Positions 1-7,432 of a DNA stretch of 64,000 nt are shown one piece after another. The number at the start of each line of letters is the position of its first letter. Position 1 is the stretch's first letter. The DNA comes from Oscillibacter valericigenes. GTDB taxonomy: Bacteria; Bacillota; Clostridia; Oscillospirales; Oscillospiraceae. Both the position numbers and the translations under genes were made by a program. The notes beneath the pieces were generated by a model. The model was given only the letters and a program-made list of their open reading frames with translations, ran no database searches and was not told where the DNA came from. Location of the stretch: contig NZ_JACSNX010000011.1 in the NCBI RefSeq assembly GCF_016902445.1, forward strand, positions 1-64,000, written 5' to 3'.

Positions 1-107
<107 letters not shown>

Positions 108-108
108 G

Positions 109-137
109 AAAGCCACATCGATGGATGTGGCTTTTTT
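109..137 (+). terminator. Terminator of the rRNA operon
   Basis: An 11-bp stem (109-119 with 124-134), a 4-nt loop and a T run follow directly on the 5S RNA. This is a canonical intrinsic terminator. Confidence 0.85.
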
Positions 138-164
138 CTTTGGACGGGGGAGGAAATTCGGACA

Positions 165-845
165 TTGAGATATCATACAGTTGTCAAAGGGAGATTCCTC
201 AGCCGGCCCAACCGTTTTGTCGCTTATGTGGAGACGGAGCAGGGGCTTCAGGTCTGCCATGTAAAAAATACCGGCCGCTGCCGGGAGCTTTTGACACCGG
301 GTGCAGTGGTATATCTGGAGCAGGTGGAGAATCCTGCCCGAAAGACGGGATATGACCTGATCGCGGTGGAAAAAGGCGACTTGCTGATCAATATGGATGC
401 GCAGGCGCCCAACCGCGTCTTTCAGGAGTGGGCCGCACAGGGGCATTTTCTCTCGGATGTACAGGCGATCCGGCCCGAATTTCGATATGGGGAGTCCCGC
501 TTGGACTTTGCCCTCTCCACAGAGAAGGGCCTGCATTTGGTAGAGGTCAAGGGCGTTACGCTGGAAGAGGATGGGATCGTTCGTTTTCCGGACGCTCCCA
601 CAGAGCGGGGCGTGAAACACATCCGGGAGCTGCAGCGGGCAGCCCGCGAGGGACTGGGGGCCACCCTGTTTTTTGTAGTCCAAATGAGCGGCGTCCGCTG
701 CTTTTCTCCGAATGATGCCACCCATCCCGGATTTGGAGAGGCTCTGCGCGAGGCGGCGGTCTCCGGGGTCCAGATCCTCGCCTATGATTGCCGGGTAACG
801 CCGGACAGCCTGGAGATCCGCGCCCCGGTGCCGGTCATGCTGTAG
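165..845 (+). CDS. sfsA: SfsA family protein
   Basis: This 226-residue protein has the length and layout of SfsA (sugar fermentation stimulation protein A). That family has an N-terminal OB-fold-like part and a C-terminal PD-(D/E)XK nuclease-like core, and it has been reported as a nucleic-acid-binding protein of unclear role. Visible motif: D114 followed by the EVK triad around residues 127-129 (HLVEVKG). The start is a TTG at 165, chosen because an AGGAA-type Shine-Dalgarno lies about 10 nt upstream and the N-terminus then matches the usual family start. mntP follows after 15 bp, so the two are probably co-transcribed. Family assignment is firm; cellular function is not established. Confidence 0.93.
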   Translation: MRYHTVVKGRFLSRPNRFVAYVETEQGLQVCHVKNTGRCRELLTPGAVVYLEQVENPARKTGYDLIAVEKGDLLINMDAQAPNRVFQEWAAQGHFLSDVQAIRPEFRYGESRLDFALSTEKGLHLVEVKGVTLEEDGIVRFPDAPTERGVKHIRELQRAAREGLGATLFFVVQMSGVRCFSPNDATHPGFGEALREAAVSGVQILAYDCRVTPDSLEIRAPVPVML

Positions 846-860
846 GGGAGAGAGAAAGAC

Positions 861-1433
861 ATGGGATTTTTGGAATTGCTGTTGATCGGTGTGGGGCTCT
901 CTATGGATGCCTTTGCTGTGGCGGTCTGCCAGGGGCTCTGCATGCCGAAGCTGAACCTGCGTCATGCGGCGGTGATCGCGCTTTTTTTCGGCGGCTTTCA
1001 GGCGCTGATGCCTTTGGCCGGGTGGCTGCTGGGAGCGCAGTTTGCCGGGTATATCCAGCATCTGGATCACTGGCTGGCGTTTGTACTGCTGGCGTTCATC
1101 GGCGGCAAAATGCTGTGGGAATCCCGCTCTGTTGAGACGGAGAGCGCTTCCTGCGCCGTAACAGTGACGCTGGATTATCGGCAGCTTTTGGGGATGGCTG
1201 TGGCCACCAGCATCGATGCACTGGCTGTGGGCGTCACCTTTGCCTTTCTGGAGGTGGAGATTCTGCCGGCGGTGACGATCATCGGATGCACAACTTTCTG
1301 CCTCTCTCTGGTCGGCGTGGCTGTGGGAGCCTTTTTTGGCGCCCGGTTTCAGAGATGGGCGGAGATGGCCGGCGGTTTGATCCTGATCCTTCTGGGGGCC
1401 AGGATCCTGCTGGAGCACCTGGGGATCGTATGA
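861..1433 (+). CDS. mntP: Putative manganese efflux pump MntP
   Basis: This 190-residue membrane protein has two homologous halves, each with the MntP acidic motif: GLSMDAFAV near residue 12 and SIDALAVG near residue 114. Six hydrophobic segments are evident, as expected for this inner-membrane Mn2+ exporter. The ATG at 861 has a GGGGAGAG ribosome site just upstream. It sits 15 bp after sfsA and is closed by a strong terminator. No yybP-ykoY-type riboswitch can be placed in the 15-bp gap, so manganese control, if present, would have to act upstream of sfsA. Confidence 0.93.
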   Translation: MGFLELLLIGVGLSMDAFAVAVCQGLCMPKLNLRHAAVIALFFGGFQALMPLAGWLLGAQFAGYIQHLDHWLAFVLLAFIGGKMLWESRSVETESASCAVTVTLDYRQLLGMAVATSIDALAVGVTFAFLEVEILPAVTIIGCTTFCLSLVGVAVGAFFGARFQRWAEMAGGLILILLGARILLEHLGIV

Positions 1434-1470
1434 GAGAATGCGGCCCCGCCGGCCGCGTGTTTCTGAGGGT

Positions 1471-1504
1471 GGAAAGCAGGCGCTCAGCGCCTGCTTTCCT
1501 TTTT
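1471..1504 (+). terminator. Terminator after mntP
   Basis: A perfect 13-bp stem (1471-1483 with 1487-1499) is followed by a T run. It ends the sfsA-mntP transcript. Confidence 0.85.
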
Positions 1505-1663
1505 GCGCATTTGCGCGGACACAGCGGAATGAAGACCACGGGCCCCAGACGGGCGGCATACCGAGGGAACCGCCGCTGCAGGCAGAGGAACTGGGCGACT
1601 GCACTGCGGAGCGCGCACGGGAATGGCGGCCCGGGAATGGCGGCCCGGGAACTGCGCCGGCAA

Positions 1664-1695
1664 AGACGCCCCGGGCGCAGCGGCCCGGGGCGTCT
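1664..1695 (-). terminator. GC-rich hairpin downstream of the Cys-rich gene
   Basis: A 13-bp perfect GC-rich stem (1664-1676 with 1683-1695) lies 17 bp beyond the stop of the minus-strand small gene. The T tail is weak on both strands, so termination is likely but not certain. Confidence 0.5.
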
Positions 1696-1711
1696 GTTCT
1701 CTTATGAAAGT

Positions 1712-1867
1712 TCAGCAGCAGGGATTGGGATTGCAGCCGCAGTTGTTGCCGCAGCCACAGCCGCAGCCGTTGCCGCCCCAACTGCCATTGCCGCAGCAGC
1801 ACCAAATGATGATCAGCAGGATGATGATCCAGCAGCAGTTGCCACCGCCAAAGCCGTTATTGCACAT
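1712..1867 (-). CDS. Small Cys/Gly/Asn-rich hydrophobic protein (51 aa)
   Basis: The start used is the ATG at 1867, which has AGGAGG 8 nt upstream; a longer in-frame reading begins before this site and has no such support. The 51-residue product starts MCNNGFGGGNCC, has one short Ile/Leu-rich membrane segment (WIIILLIIIW) flanked by cysteines, and ends in a CG/NC-rich tail. Nine or more cysteines in so small a protein suggest metal binding or disulfide cross-linking, perhaps at the spore or cell surface; that is inference. It resembles short Gly/Cys-rich proteins seen in Clostridia, but I cannot name a characterised family. Confidence 0.7.
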   Translation of the reverse strand: MCNNGFGGGNCCWIIILLIIIWCCCGNGSWGGNGCGCGCGNNCGCNPNPCC

Positions 1868-1948
1868 ACCGGAACCTCCTATGAAATCGTAGACCGACCG
1901 AACCGGTCTCAATCCATAGTATGCCGTCCCGGAAAAGGGGTTCCGATT

Positions 1949-3040
1949 TTATTTCCGGCTGCTGGTGACGAGAGCGGCCGCCTCTGCTGCCTCTCTTGCG
2001 GTAAAGACGCCCTTGTCCAGCAGGACATCCTCCAGGGTCTGGCTGCTGCCGGCCACCACGGCGTCCAGCGCGTAGTAGGAGACATAGGCCAGGTCCGCCC
2101 GCAGGAACGTGCCGTTCTGCAATGCGGACAGTTCCCCCTCTGTGATGACGCCGTTGGCCAGGGCATTGGACAGGGTGCCGGAGAGGTCCTTATTGTCGGC
2201 AGAGCTGTATCCCAGCGCCCGGAGGATGAACTCCATGTACTGGCTGGCCGTCACTGTCTGGCTGGGCCGGAAGGTGGTGGCAGAGTATCCGTTGGTATAT
2301 CCCTTGCTGTAGGCGTAGCCCACATACTTTTCACTCTGGGTCCCGGCGGCGATGTCCGTAAAGGGCGTGGAGCCGGTATAGGCCAGGGCCTCATCTTCTT
2401 CGCCCAGGACGCGGATGAACATGATGAGCGCCTGCAGCCGGGTGGGAGCCACTTCCAGGTCATAGCCCTCCCCATAGCCGGTAAAGCTGCCCTGGAACAG
2501 ATGCATGGTTTTGAGAGCGGCGGCGATGGCGTTGTAGTCCGTACTGGCGGATTCGCTGAAGGCATACGGTCCCTGATAGTCCACCACAGCCGTCTTGGAG
2601 GTGACGGCGAACACCGCTGTCGTGTCCTCGGCCACCAGATACCGGTGATTGGCTGTCAGGGTGCTGCCGCTGGAAACGGTGGTGCCGGTCGTGACGTCCA
2701 CCACAGCGCCGGATCCGAATGTGACCCGCACGCTTCCGGCCAGAAGCAGCACGCCGGTGCCGGTGGAGCCGGTCAGGGCGTCCCCTTCTTTCAGGCGGGT
2801 CTCCGCCCACGTGGCGGCCGTACCGCCGGAGAGATCTCCGCCGCCGTTCAGCAGCGCCTCGTCAGCGGCGTCCAGCTTTTCCTCTACCTGCTGGTCCACA
2901 GCATCCATAAAGGTACCGGTGAGATAGGAGAGAGAGGCCAGCGGATCCGAAGCACCGCCTGCGGCAGCCAGAGCGTAGACGACGGTGACAGTAAGTAAAA
3001 GACAGACGATGATGAGCGCAGTCTTGAGTTTTTTTGACAT
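1949..3040 (-). CDS. S-layer-homology (SLH) domain protein, membrane-anchored
   Basis: This 363-residue protein has one N-terminal hydrophobic segment (about residues 7-27). A Gly/Thr-rich middle region follows, perhaps a beta-rich FecR-like part (VLLLAGSVRVTFGSGAVVDV). The C-terminal half has SLH-type repeats (for example TPFTDIAAGTQSEKYVGYAYSKG, split by TFRPSQTVTASQYMEFILRALGY). SLH domains usually bind pyruvylated wall polymers. It lies 25 bp downstream of rex on the same strand and could be partly co-transcribed with it. No enzymatic motif is seen; a structural or wall-anchoring role is inferred. Confidence 0.8.
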   Translation of the reverse strand: MSKKLKTALIIVCLLLTVTVVYALAAAGGASDPLASLSYLTGTFMDAVDQQVEEKLDAADEALLNGGGDLSGGTAATWAETRLKEGDALTGSTGTGVLLLAGSVRVTFGSGAVVDVTTGTTVSSGSTLTANHRYLVAEDTTAVFAVTSKTAVVDYQGPYAFSESASTDYNAIAAALKTMHLFQGSFTGYGEGYDLEVAPTRLQALIMFIRVLGEEDEALAYTGSTPFTDIAAGTQSEKYVGYAYSKGYTNGYSATTFRPSQTVTASQYMEFILRALGYSSADNKDLSGTLSNALANGVITEGELSALQNGTFLRADLAYVSYYALDAVVAGSSQTLEDVLLDKGVFTAREAAEAAALVTSSRK

Positions 3041-3065
3041 GGCATGGTCCCTTTCCCGCTTGGCG

Positions 3066-3695
3066 TCAGCGGTTTGCGATGCGGTAACTGAGGGTCAGGA
3101 GGCTGTCTGCAAAGTGGATGTTCTCAAATTGGACATCCGGGACCTGGCTGCTCAGCTCGATGTTGGTAAAGTTCCAGAATCCCTTGACACCAAGGCTGAT
3201 CAGGTGGTCCGCCGTATCCTGCGCCACGGTCTGGGGGATGGTCAGCACCACCACATCCACAGAGTGGCTTTGGATAAACGTGTCCAGCTCCGACATGGAG
3301 CAGATGGGGACCCCGTTGACAGCGGTGCCGATCACAGCGGGGGAGACATCGAACGCCGCATCCACCGTAAAGCCGCACTGAGAGAAGGGAAAGTTCTGCA
3401 GCAGGGCATGTCCCAGATTGCCGACGCCGATCATGATCAGATGGTGATCATTGTCCACGCCCAAAATATGGCCGATCTCAGCCTTCAGTTCTTCCACATT
3501 ATAACCGTAACCCTGCTGTCCGAACTCGCCAAAGCAGCTGAAGTCCTGGCGGATCTGGGAGGCGGTGATGCTCATCTCCTGCCCCAGGGAATGGGAGGAG
3601 ATCCGCACGACGCCGCGGCTGCACAGTTCATTCAGATGGCGGTAATATCTTGGAAGACGCCGGATAACGGCGTCGGAGATGTTTTCCTTTTTCAA
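3066..3695 (-). CDS. rex: Redox-sensing transcriptional repressor Rex
   Basis: This 209-residue protein has the normal Rex length. An N-terminal winged helix (residues about 8-60, with ITASQIRQDFS) is followed by a Rossmann domain with GVGNLG at residues 90-95. Rex senses the NADH/NAD+ ratio and represses fermentation and anaerobic respiration genes. The N-terminus MKKENIS follows a reasonable ribosome site. A near-consensus Rex palindrome lies about 70 bp upstream of the start, suggesting autoregulation. Confidence 0.95.
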   Translation of the reverse strand: MKKENISDAVIRRLPRYYRHLNELCSRGVVRISSHSLGQEMSITASQIRQDFSCFGEFGQQGYGYNVEELKAEIGHILGVDNDHHLIMIGVGNLGHALLQNFPFSQCGFTVDAAFDVSPAVIGTAVNGVPICSMSELDTFIQSHSVDVVVLTIPQTVAQDTADHLISLGVKGFWNFTNIELSSQVPDVQFENIHFADSLLTLSYRIANR

Positions 3696-3763
3696 AAAAT
3701 CACTCCTAGCTGGTTTGGTCTTGTTAAAACATTCTCAATTAAGTTTAGACCAAAAACAGAAAG

Positions 3764-3782
3764 TTGTCAATTTTTTTAACAA
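3764..3782. promoter_or_regulatory. Candidate Rex operator
   Basis: TTGTCAATTTTTTTAACAA matches the clostridial Rex pattern TTGTTAA-N4-TTAACAA in both half-sites, but has a 5-nt instead of a 4-nt centre and one half-site substitution. Another lone half-site (TTGTTAA) starts at 3721. The position upstream of rex fits autoregulation. Confidence 0.45.
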
Positions 3783-3813
3783 TCTTTTTTGAAAAATTTT
3801 TTTAGAGAATCAC

Positions 3814-3842
3814 TTTACAAAGCAGGAAAAAGTTGATATACT
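3814..3842 (+). promoter_or_regulatory. Sigma-A promoter of the tRNA-Arg locus
   Basis: TTTACA (3814-3819), a 17-bp spacer and TATACT (3837-3842) lie 35 bp before the 5' half of the split tRNA. No comparable promoter is seen between the half gene and the intact tRNA at 4059, so transcription probably runs through both. Confidence 0.75.
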
Positions 3843-3877
3843 AAATAAGCTGTTTGGACAGCAGTAACTTCATATCT

Positions 3878-3916
3878 GCGCCCGTAGCTCAGTTGGATAG
3901 AGTGTTAGACTCCGAC
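3878..3916 (+). pseudogene. 5' half of the original tRNA-Arg(CCG), cut in the anticodon loop
   Basis: The acceptor 5' strand, D arm, 5' strand of the anticodon stem (TTAGA) and anticodon loop through CTCCGAC are present, then the sequence switches to unrelated DNA at 3917. The matching 3' strand (TCTAA) and the rest of the tRNA are found only at 19439-19485 and 35681-35726. Joined to either, this makes a complete tRNA with a perfect anticodon stem, so this is the left junction of an integration event. It keeps the sigma-A promoter just upstream. Confidence 0.88.
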
Positions 3917-4003
3917 ATTTCCGGCGGTTCCAGTTGAGATACAGCGCAAAGCCCTGTGGTCACTGGGATCGCGGCTGGGAAGCCAAGCGAAAGCGCCGCC
4001 GTT

Positions 4004-4025
4004 GACTACTATTTGACCACTGTTT
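4004..4025 (+). repeat. Left-arm tandem 11-bp repeats (candidate integrase arm sites)
   Basis: GACTACTATTT and GACCACTGTTT are directly adjacent. Similar pairs occur in both right arms (19297-19318 and 35538-35559) and in a degenerate arm at 12927-12948. The constant pairing and their place next to att cores fit arm-type binding sites of a tyrosine recombinase; this is inference. Confidence 0.6.
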
Positions 4026-4058
4026 CCCCGCAACCGCAAATCCCCTGCAAGTGAATAT

Positions 4059-4135
4059 GCGCCCGTAGCTCAGTTGGATAGAGTGACAGACTCCGACTCT
4101 GTAGGCCACTGGTTCGAATCCAGCCGGGCGTACCA
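4059..4135 (+). tRNA. tRNA-Arg(CCG), complete, CCA encoded
   Basis: It is 77 nt long with anticodon CCG at 4093-4095. The acceptor, D and anticodon stems (ACAGA/TCTGT) pair, and the T arm has the GGTTCGAATCC core, although its outermost pair is A-C. It differs from the reconstructed host tRNA by two compensatory changes in the anticodon stem and by changes in the variable loop and T arm. It is therefore not a simple hybrid att site. It lies inside the left end of element A and probably replaces the host gene that the element splits. Confidence 0.93.
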
Positions 4136-4137
4136 AC

Positions 4138-4172
4138 AAAAGGCACTTGCTTTTGCAAGTGCCTTTTGTTTT
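4138..4172 (+). terminator. Terminator after tRNA-Arg
   Basis: A 13-bp stem (4138-4150 with 4155-4167) with a T-rich 3' side directly follows the tRNA. Confidence 0.8.
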
Positions 4173-4196
4173 CATTTAGGCAAAGGAGGGATTGTC

Positions 4197-4802
4197 ATGG
4201 CGCTCGAGAATAAACTGGGACTCACATCCTCTGCCGACCTTGCCCGCGAGGAGGAACGGATCAGCAAAAAGAAAGCGGTTTCGCTGTTTGAGAAGGGCCT
4301 GCTGGATCAGCTGGAGGCGGGGACTTTTTCCTCTCTGCAATTTATTCACAAGTATCTCTTTGAAGACATCTATGACTTTGCCGGCGAGCTCCGTACCGTC
4401 AACATCGCCAAGGGCAATTTCCGGTTTGCTCCGGTGATGTACCTGGAAGCGGCCCTCTCCAATATTGAAAAGATGCCGCAGTCCACCTTTGATGAGATCA
4501 TCGAGAAGTATGTGGAGATGAACATCGCCCACCCCTTCCGGGAAGGCAACGGGCGCAGCACCCGCATCTGGCTGGATCTGCTGCTGAAAGCAGAGCTTCA
4601 TCAGGTGGTCGACTGGAGCCGCGTGGATAAAGAGGATTATCTGCTGGCCATGGAACGCAGCCCGATTCGGGATACGGAGATCAAGCATATCCTGAAAAAC
4701 GCGCTTACGGACGAGATCGACAGCCGGGATGTCTATATGAAAGGCATTGACCACAGCTACTACTATGAGGGCTATACGGCCTTCAAGGCTGAGGAACTGT
4801 GA
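4197..4802 (+). CDS. fic: Fic-domain protein, class III type (protein AMPylase)
   Basis: The 201-residue protein is translated from the ATG at 4197, which has AAAGGAGGG upstream; a longer reading would run back through the tRNA. The active-site motif [12 protein letters not shown] at residues 112-123 is complete (catalytic His, acidic residue, GNGR). Near the C-terminus SYYYEG (187-192) fits the (S/T)xxxE(G/N) inhibitory motif of class III Fic proteins such as the Neisseria enzyme. It is therefore probably self-inhibited and needs no separate antitoxin. Fic enzymes transfer AMP from ATP to Ser/Thr/Tyr of target proteins; the target here is unknown. Its place right after the element's tRNA suggests an element-maintenance or host-modulating role. 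Confidence 0.87.
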   Translation: MALENKLGLTSSADLAREEERISKKKAVSLFEKGLLDQLEAGTFSSLQFIHKYLFEDIYDFAGELRTVNIAKGNFRFAPVMYLEAALSNIEKMPQSTFDEIIEKYVEMNIAHPFREGNGRSTRIWLDLLLKAELHQVVDWSRVDKEDYLLAMERSPIRDTEIKHILKNALTDEIDSRDVYMKGIDHSYYYEGYTAFKAEEL

Positions 4803-4820
4803 ACATCTCATGTTACAGCA

Positions 4821-4858
4821 AAAAAAGAGGCAGGAACCGATTCGGTTCCTGCCTCTTA
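4821..4858. terminator. Bidirectional terminator between fic and integrase
   Basis: A long perfect stem centred near 4841 (AAGAGGCAGGAACC and its complement) has an A run on the left and T-rich sequence on the right. It can end both the rightward fic transcript and the leftward recombinase transcript. Confidence 0.8.
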
Positions 4859-4877
4859 ATCATTCCAGACCACATGT

Positions 4878-6053
4878 TCAGATCTCCAGCCCGTCCTGGA
4901 GCACCCGGCTGGCCGCCAGTTTGTTCTTATCGAAGGCATGGGTATAGATGTCCAGCGTGGTGGATGGCTGGCTGTGGCCCAGGAGGCCTGCCACCGTGGC
5001 CACGTCCGTGCCGTTTGCGATGAGCAGGCTGGCGTTGGTGTGCCGCAGGGAGTGGACGTTCAGATATTCCGGCAGGCCGTGCTTTTTCAGGATTAGCTTG
5101 AACCGCCAGGTGAAGGTGGAGGGCGTCATGGGAAGGCGGCAGCCCTTGCGGCGGAACAGGAAGTCCCCGTCCTCCAGTTCTCTGCCGTCATAGGCCTCCG
5201 TCTCCCACGCGCACTCCTGACGGTATTCTCTCAGCAGAGACTCCATCTCCAGAGAGAAGTAGACGTAGCGGTCTCCGGAGACAGTTTTGGGAGCCTTGGT
5301 GAAGATCTCCTCGTCCGTCACCTTCACCGCGTTCCGGCGGATGTGGATGGATCGCTGCTCCCAGTCAATGTCGCCCCATTGCAGGGCGCAGCACTCACCA
5401 CGGCGCATGCCTGTGGCGATCACCAGCTTGAAGTAGGTCTCATACTTGATGCTCTCGTCCTCCAGGGCGGAGATGATCTTTCCCACGGTCTCCGCGTCAG
5501 CGATTTTCTTCTCTGCCTTTCGTCCCGCGTAGCGGTAGGTGCGCCAGGCAGGGTTATGTCGCAGAAAGCCACCCTCCACGGCATCGGAGAGAATGCTGCA
5601 CAGCGTAGCGTGCACGCCCTCAACGGTGTACTCGGAGAGTGGCTTTTTGGTTTCCGTGCTGACGGTTTCACGGAGCTGGGCGTAGAAGGCCCGGAAGTGT
5701 TCCGGCCGCAGCTCTGTGAGCTTGTAGTGGCCCAGGGCAGGGAGAATGCGGACGATGTCCTGCTGGTCCCGGCGGATGGTGGACTTGGCCAGCTTGCCGG
5801 GGGCAATCTCCCGCAGCCACAGATCGATGTAGGCGGCCAGAGTGATGGGCTTTGTGGTTTCTTCCGGAGTATCCCGGCAGGATCGCTCGAAGAGCACCGC
5901 CTGTTCCTGAAGCCATTTCTCTCTCTGTTTTGGCGTCAGCCCTTCGGGCGGATGAACGGTTTTCTGCCGGGGCTTGATGCGCGCGCCTTTATAGTCGTAC
6001 CCCATGGAGACCACGATGAGATAGCTGTTTCCCCGTTTTCGGATGCTTGCCAT
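4878..6053 (-). CDS. Tyrosine recombinase/integrase 1 of element A
   Basis: The 391-residue protein starts at the ATG at 6053 (MASIRKRGNSY), with GAGAGG 10 nt upstream; the same start gives the same length in element B. The catalytic set is present: Arg in ATGMRRGECCALQW, HSLRH (His-x-x-Arg), GHSQ and the Tyr in LDIYTHAF. The N-terminal SMGYDYKG region resembles the arm-binding domain of Tn916-type integrases. It lies nearest the left att site and is the best candidate for integration at tRNA-Arg. It is close to the element B copy throughout. Confidence 0.92.
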   Translation of the reverse strand: MASIRKRGNSYLIVVSMGYDYKGARIKPRQKTVHPPEGLTPKQREKWLQEQAVLFERSCRDTPEETTKPITLAAYIDLWLREIAPGKLAKSTIRRDQQDIVRILPALGHYKLTELRPEHFRAFYAQLRETVSTETKKPLSEYTVEGVHATLCSILSDAVEGGFLRHNPAWRTYRYAGRKAEKKIADAETVGKIISALEDESIKYETYFKLVIATGMRRGECCALQWGDIDWEQRSIHIRRNAVKVTDEEIFTKAPKTVSGDRYVYFSLEMESLLREYRQECAWETEAYDGRELEDGDFLFRRKGCRLPMTPSTFTWRFKLILKKHGLPEYLNVHSLRHTNASLLIANGTDVATVAGLLGHSQPSTTLDIYTHAFDKNKLAASRVLQDGLEI

Positions 6054-6181
6054 ATGGTGTTGACCTCTCTTTCCTTGGCCTCGTTCCAGCTGAGGCCTGT
6101 TTGGCAAACACACCATACCGAAAGCAACCGCTAAAAGCTATCACAACTTTTGCAAACTCCATTTTTCTACGAAACCGACAA

Positions 6182-7390
6182 TTACGCCCCCCGACGCTTT
6201 TCCATACACGCCGCGGCCAGGTTGAAGAGGGGCCTGCCATCCGGGCGGAGCACCGTGAGCATGGTGTCTGCCGCCTGTTCCTTTTGCGCCTGCTGAGGGT
6301 GGCAGTAGGTGCGCTCCAAGAATCCCGTGTCACCGTGGCCCACCAGATTGGCGACAGTCTGCTTGTCCACGCCGCAGTGGAGCAGCGCGGTCACGAAGTA
6401 GTGGCGCAGGGTATGAAGGTGGTATTCCTTTGGGAAGCCGATGGACTCATAGATTTTCCGCAGCCGCTTGGTGAAGGTATCGGGGTGGATGAGCTGTCCG
6501 TGTTCGTCGGTGAAGAGGTAGAGGCTGAGCTTGCGGTGGGCCTGATCAGCCTCCATCTTTTTGCGGTGGTGGTAGCTGTTGATGATCCCGCACAGATCGC
6601 CGGAGAGATAGATCTCCCGGCTGCGGCCATTTTTGGTAGAGCCTTCCACGATGCCCTTGCCGGCCACATTGCTGCGGGAGCGGCTGATAGTGAGAAGCAG
6701 GGAGTTCTTTCTGAAGGTGAAGTCGGACCATTGCAGGGCGCACAGCTCGCCACGGCGGCACCCAGTATACAGGGAGAGCAGATAGAACATCCGGTAGTGC
6801 CGGGGCTCCCGCGCCAGGGCACCCAGAAGTTTTTGCACCTCGGCCTGGGACGGGACGCGCTGGATGGCCCGCTGGGTGTGTGGCAGTGCCACCATACGAG
6901 CCGGATTCTTTTCCAGGATCTCATTCCGCTTGGCGTCGCTGAGGACAGCGGACACCACCGTCAGATACTTCTGGACGGTTGTCTCCTGGACAGGCTTTCC
7001 GTGACAGGTTCGTTTCCGCAGCTCTTCCAATAGGTTCTCCATGTTGATGGGTCGCAAGCGGCAGAGGGGAATGGCGCCGATGTAGGGGAACACCACCTCC
7101 AGCATTCTGCGATAGGAGGCCAGCGTGCTGGGTGCGTACCGGGACTGCCGGTCCAGCCACCGGCGGGCGTATTCCTCGAAGCGCATGCTGCTGTCCTCGC
7201 AGAATCCGTTTTTCACCAGCCGTTCAAATTCCTCTGCCTGGTGTGCCACATACTGGGGGATCTGCTGTTTGCGGACAGTGTCCGGCACGGTGATGGTCTT
7301 GGCCCGGCTGATTTTTCTTCCGTCAGGCCGGTACCCATTGCTGACGGTGATTTTATATTTTCGCGTTTGAAGCTGCTTGATACTTGCCAT
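6182..7390 (-). CDS. Tyrosine recombinase/integrase 2 of element A
   Basis: This 402-residue protein begins MASIKQLQTRKYK. Catalytic residues are visible: Arg in TGCRRGELCALQW, HTLRH, GHGDTGF and the Tyr in LERTYCH. It lies upstream of integrase 1 on the same strand, separated by 128 bp. The pair, with the same lengths and order, recurs in element B, so two recombinases appear to be a fixed part of this element family. Whether they act together (integration and excision) or on different sites cannot be read from sequence. Confidence 0.92.
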   Translation of the reverse strand: MASIKQLQTRKYKITVSNGYRPDGRKISRAKTITVPDTVRKQQIPQYVAHQAEEFERLVKNGFCEDSSMRFEEYARRWLDRQSRYAPSTLASYRRMLEVVFPYIGAIPLCRLRPINMENLLEELRKRTCHGKPVQETTVQKYLTVVSAVLSDAKRNEILEKNPARMVALPHTQRAIQRVPSQAEVQKLLGALAREPRHYRMFYLLSLYTGCRRGELCALQWSDFTFRKNSLLLTISRSRSNVAGKGIVEGSTKNGRSREIYLSGDLCGIINSYHHRKKMEADQAHRKLSLYLFTDEHGQLIHPDTFTKRLRKIYESIGFPKEYHLHTLRHYFVTALLHCGVDKQTVANLVGHGDTGFLERTYCHPQQAQKEQAADTMLTVLRPDGRPLFNLAAACMEKRRGA

Positions 7391-7432
7391 AGTTGTGTCT
7401 GATTCCTTTCTTCCAATTTTTCAAGCGGGGTG

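Noticed and set aside
845-861. Manganese riboswitch before mntP
   Set aside because: The gap after sfsA is 15 bp, too short for a yybP-ykoY-type structure.
1619-1646. Direct repeat GGGAATGGCGGCCC twice after mntP
   Set aside because: Only two short GC-rich copies with no further structure; likely slippage.
1286-2998. A 570-codon open frame on the plus strand across the SLH gene
   Set aside because: It is the mirror of the SLH gene plus intergenic DNA; no ribosome site and low-complexity composition.
4074-4196. Extended start of the Fic protein within the tRNA
   Set aside because: The extension would translate the tRNA and its terminator. The ATG at 4197 has an AAAGGAGGG site.
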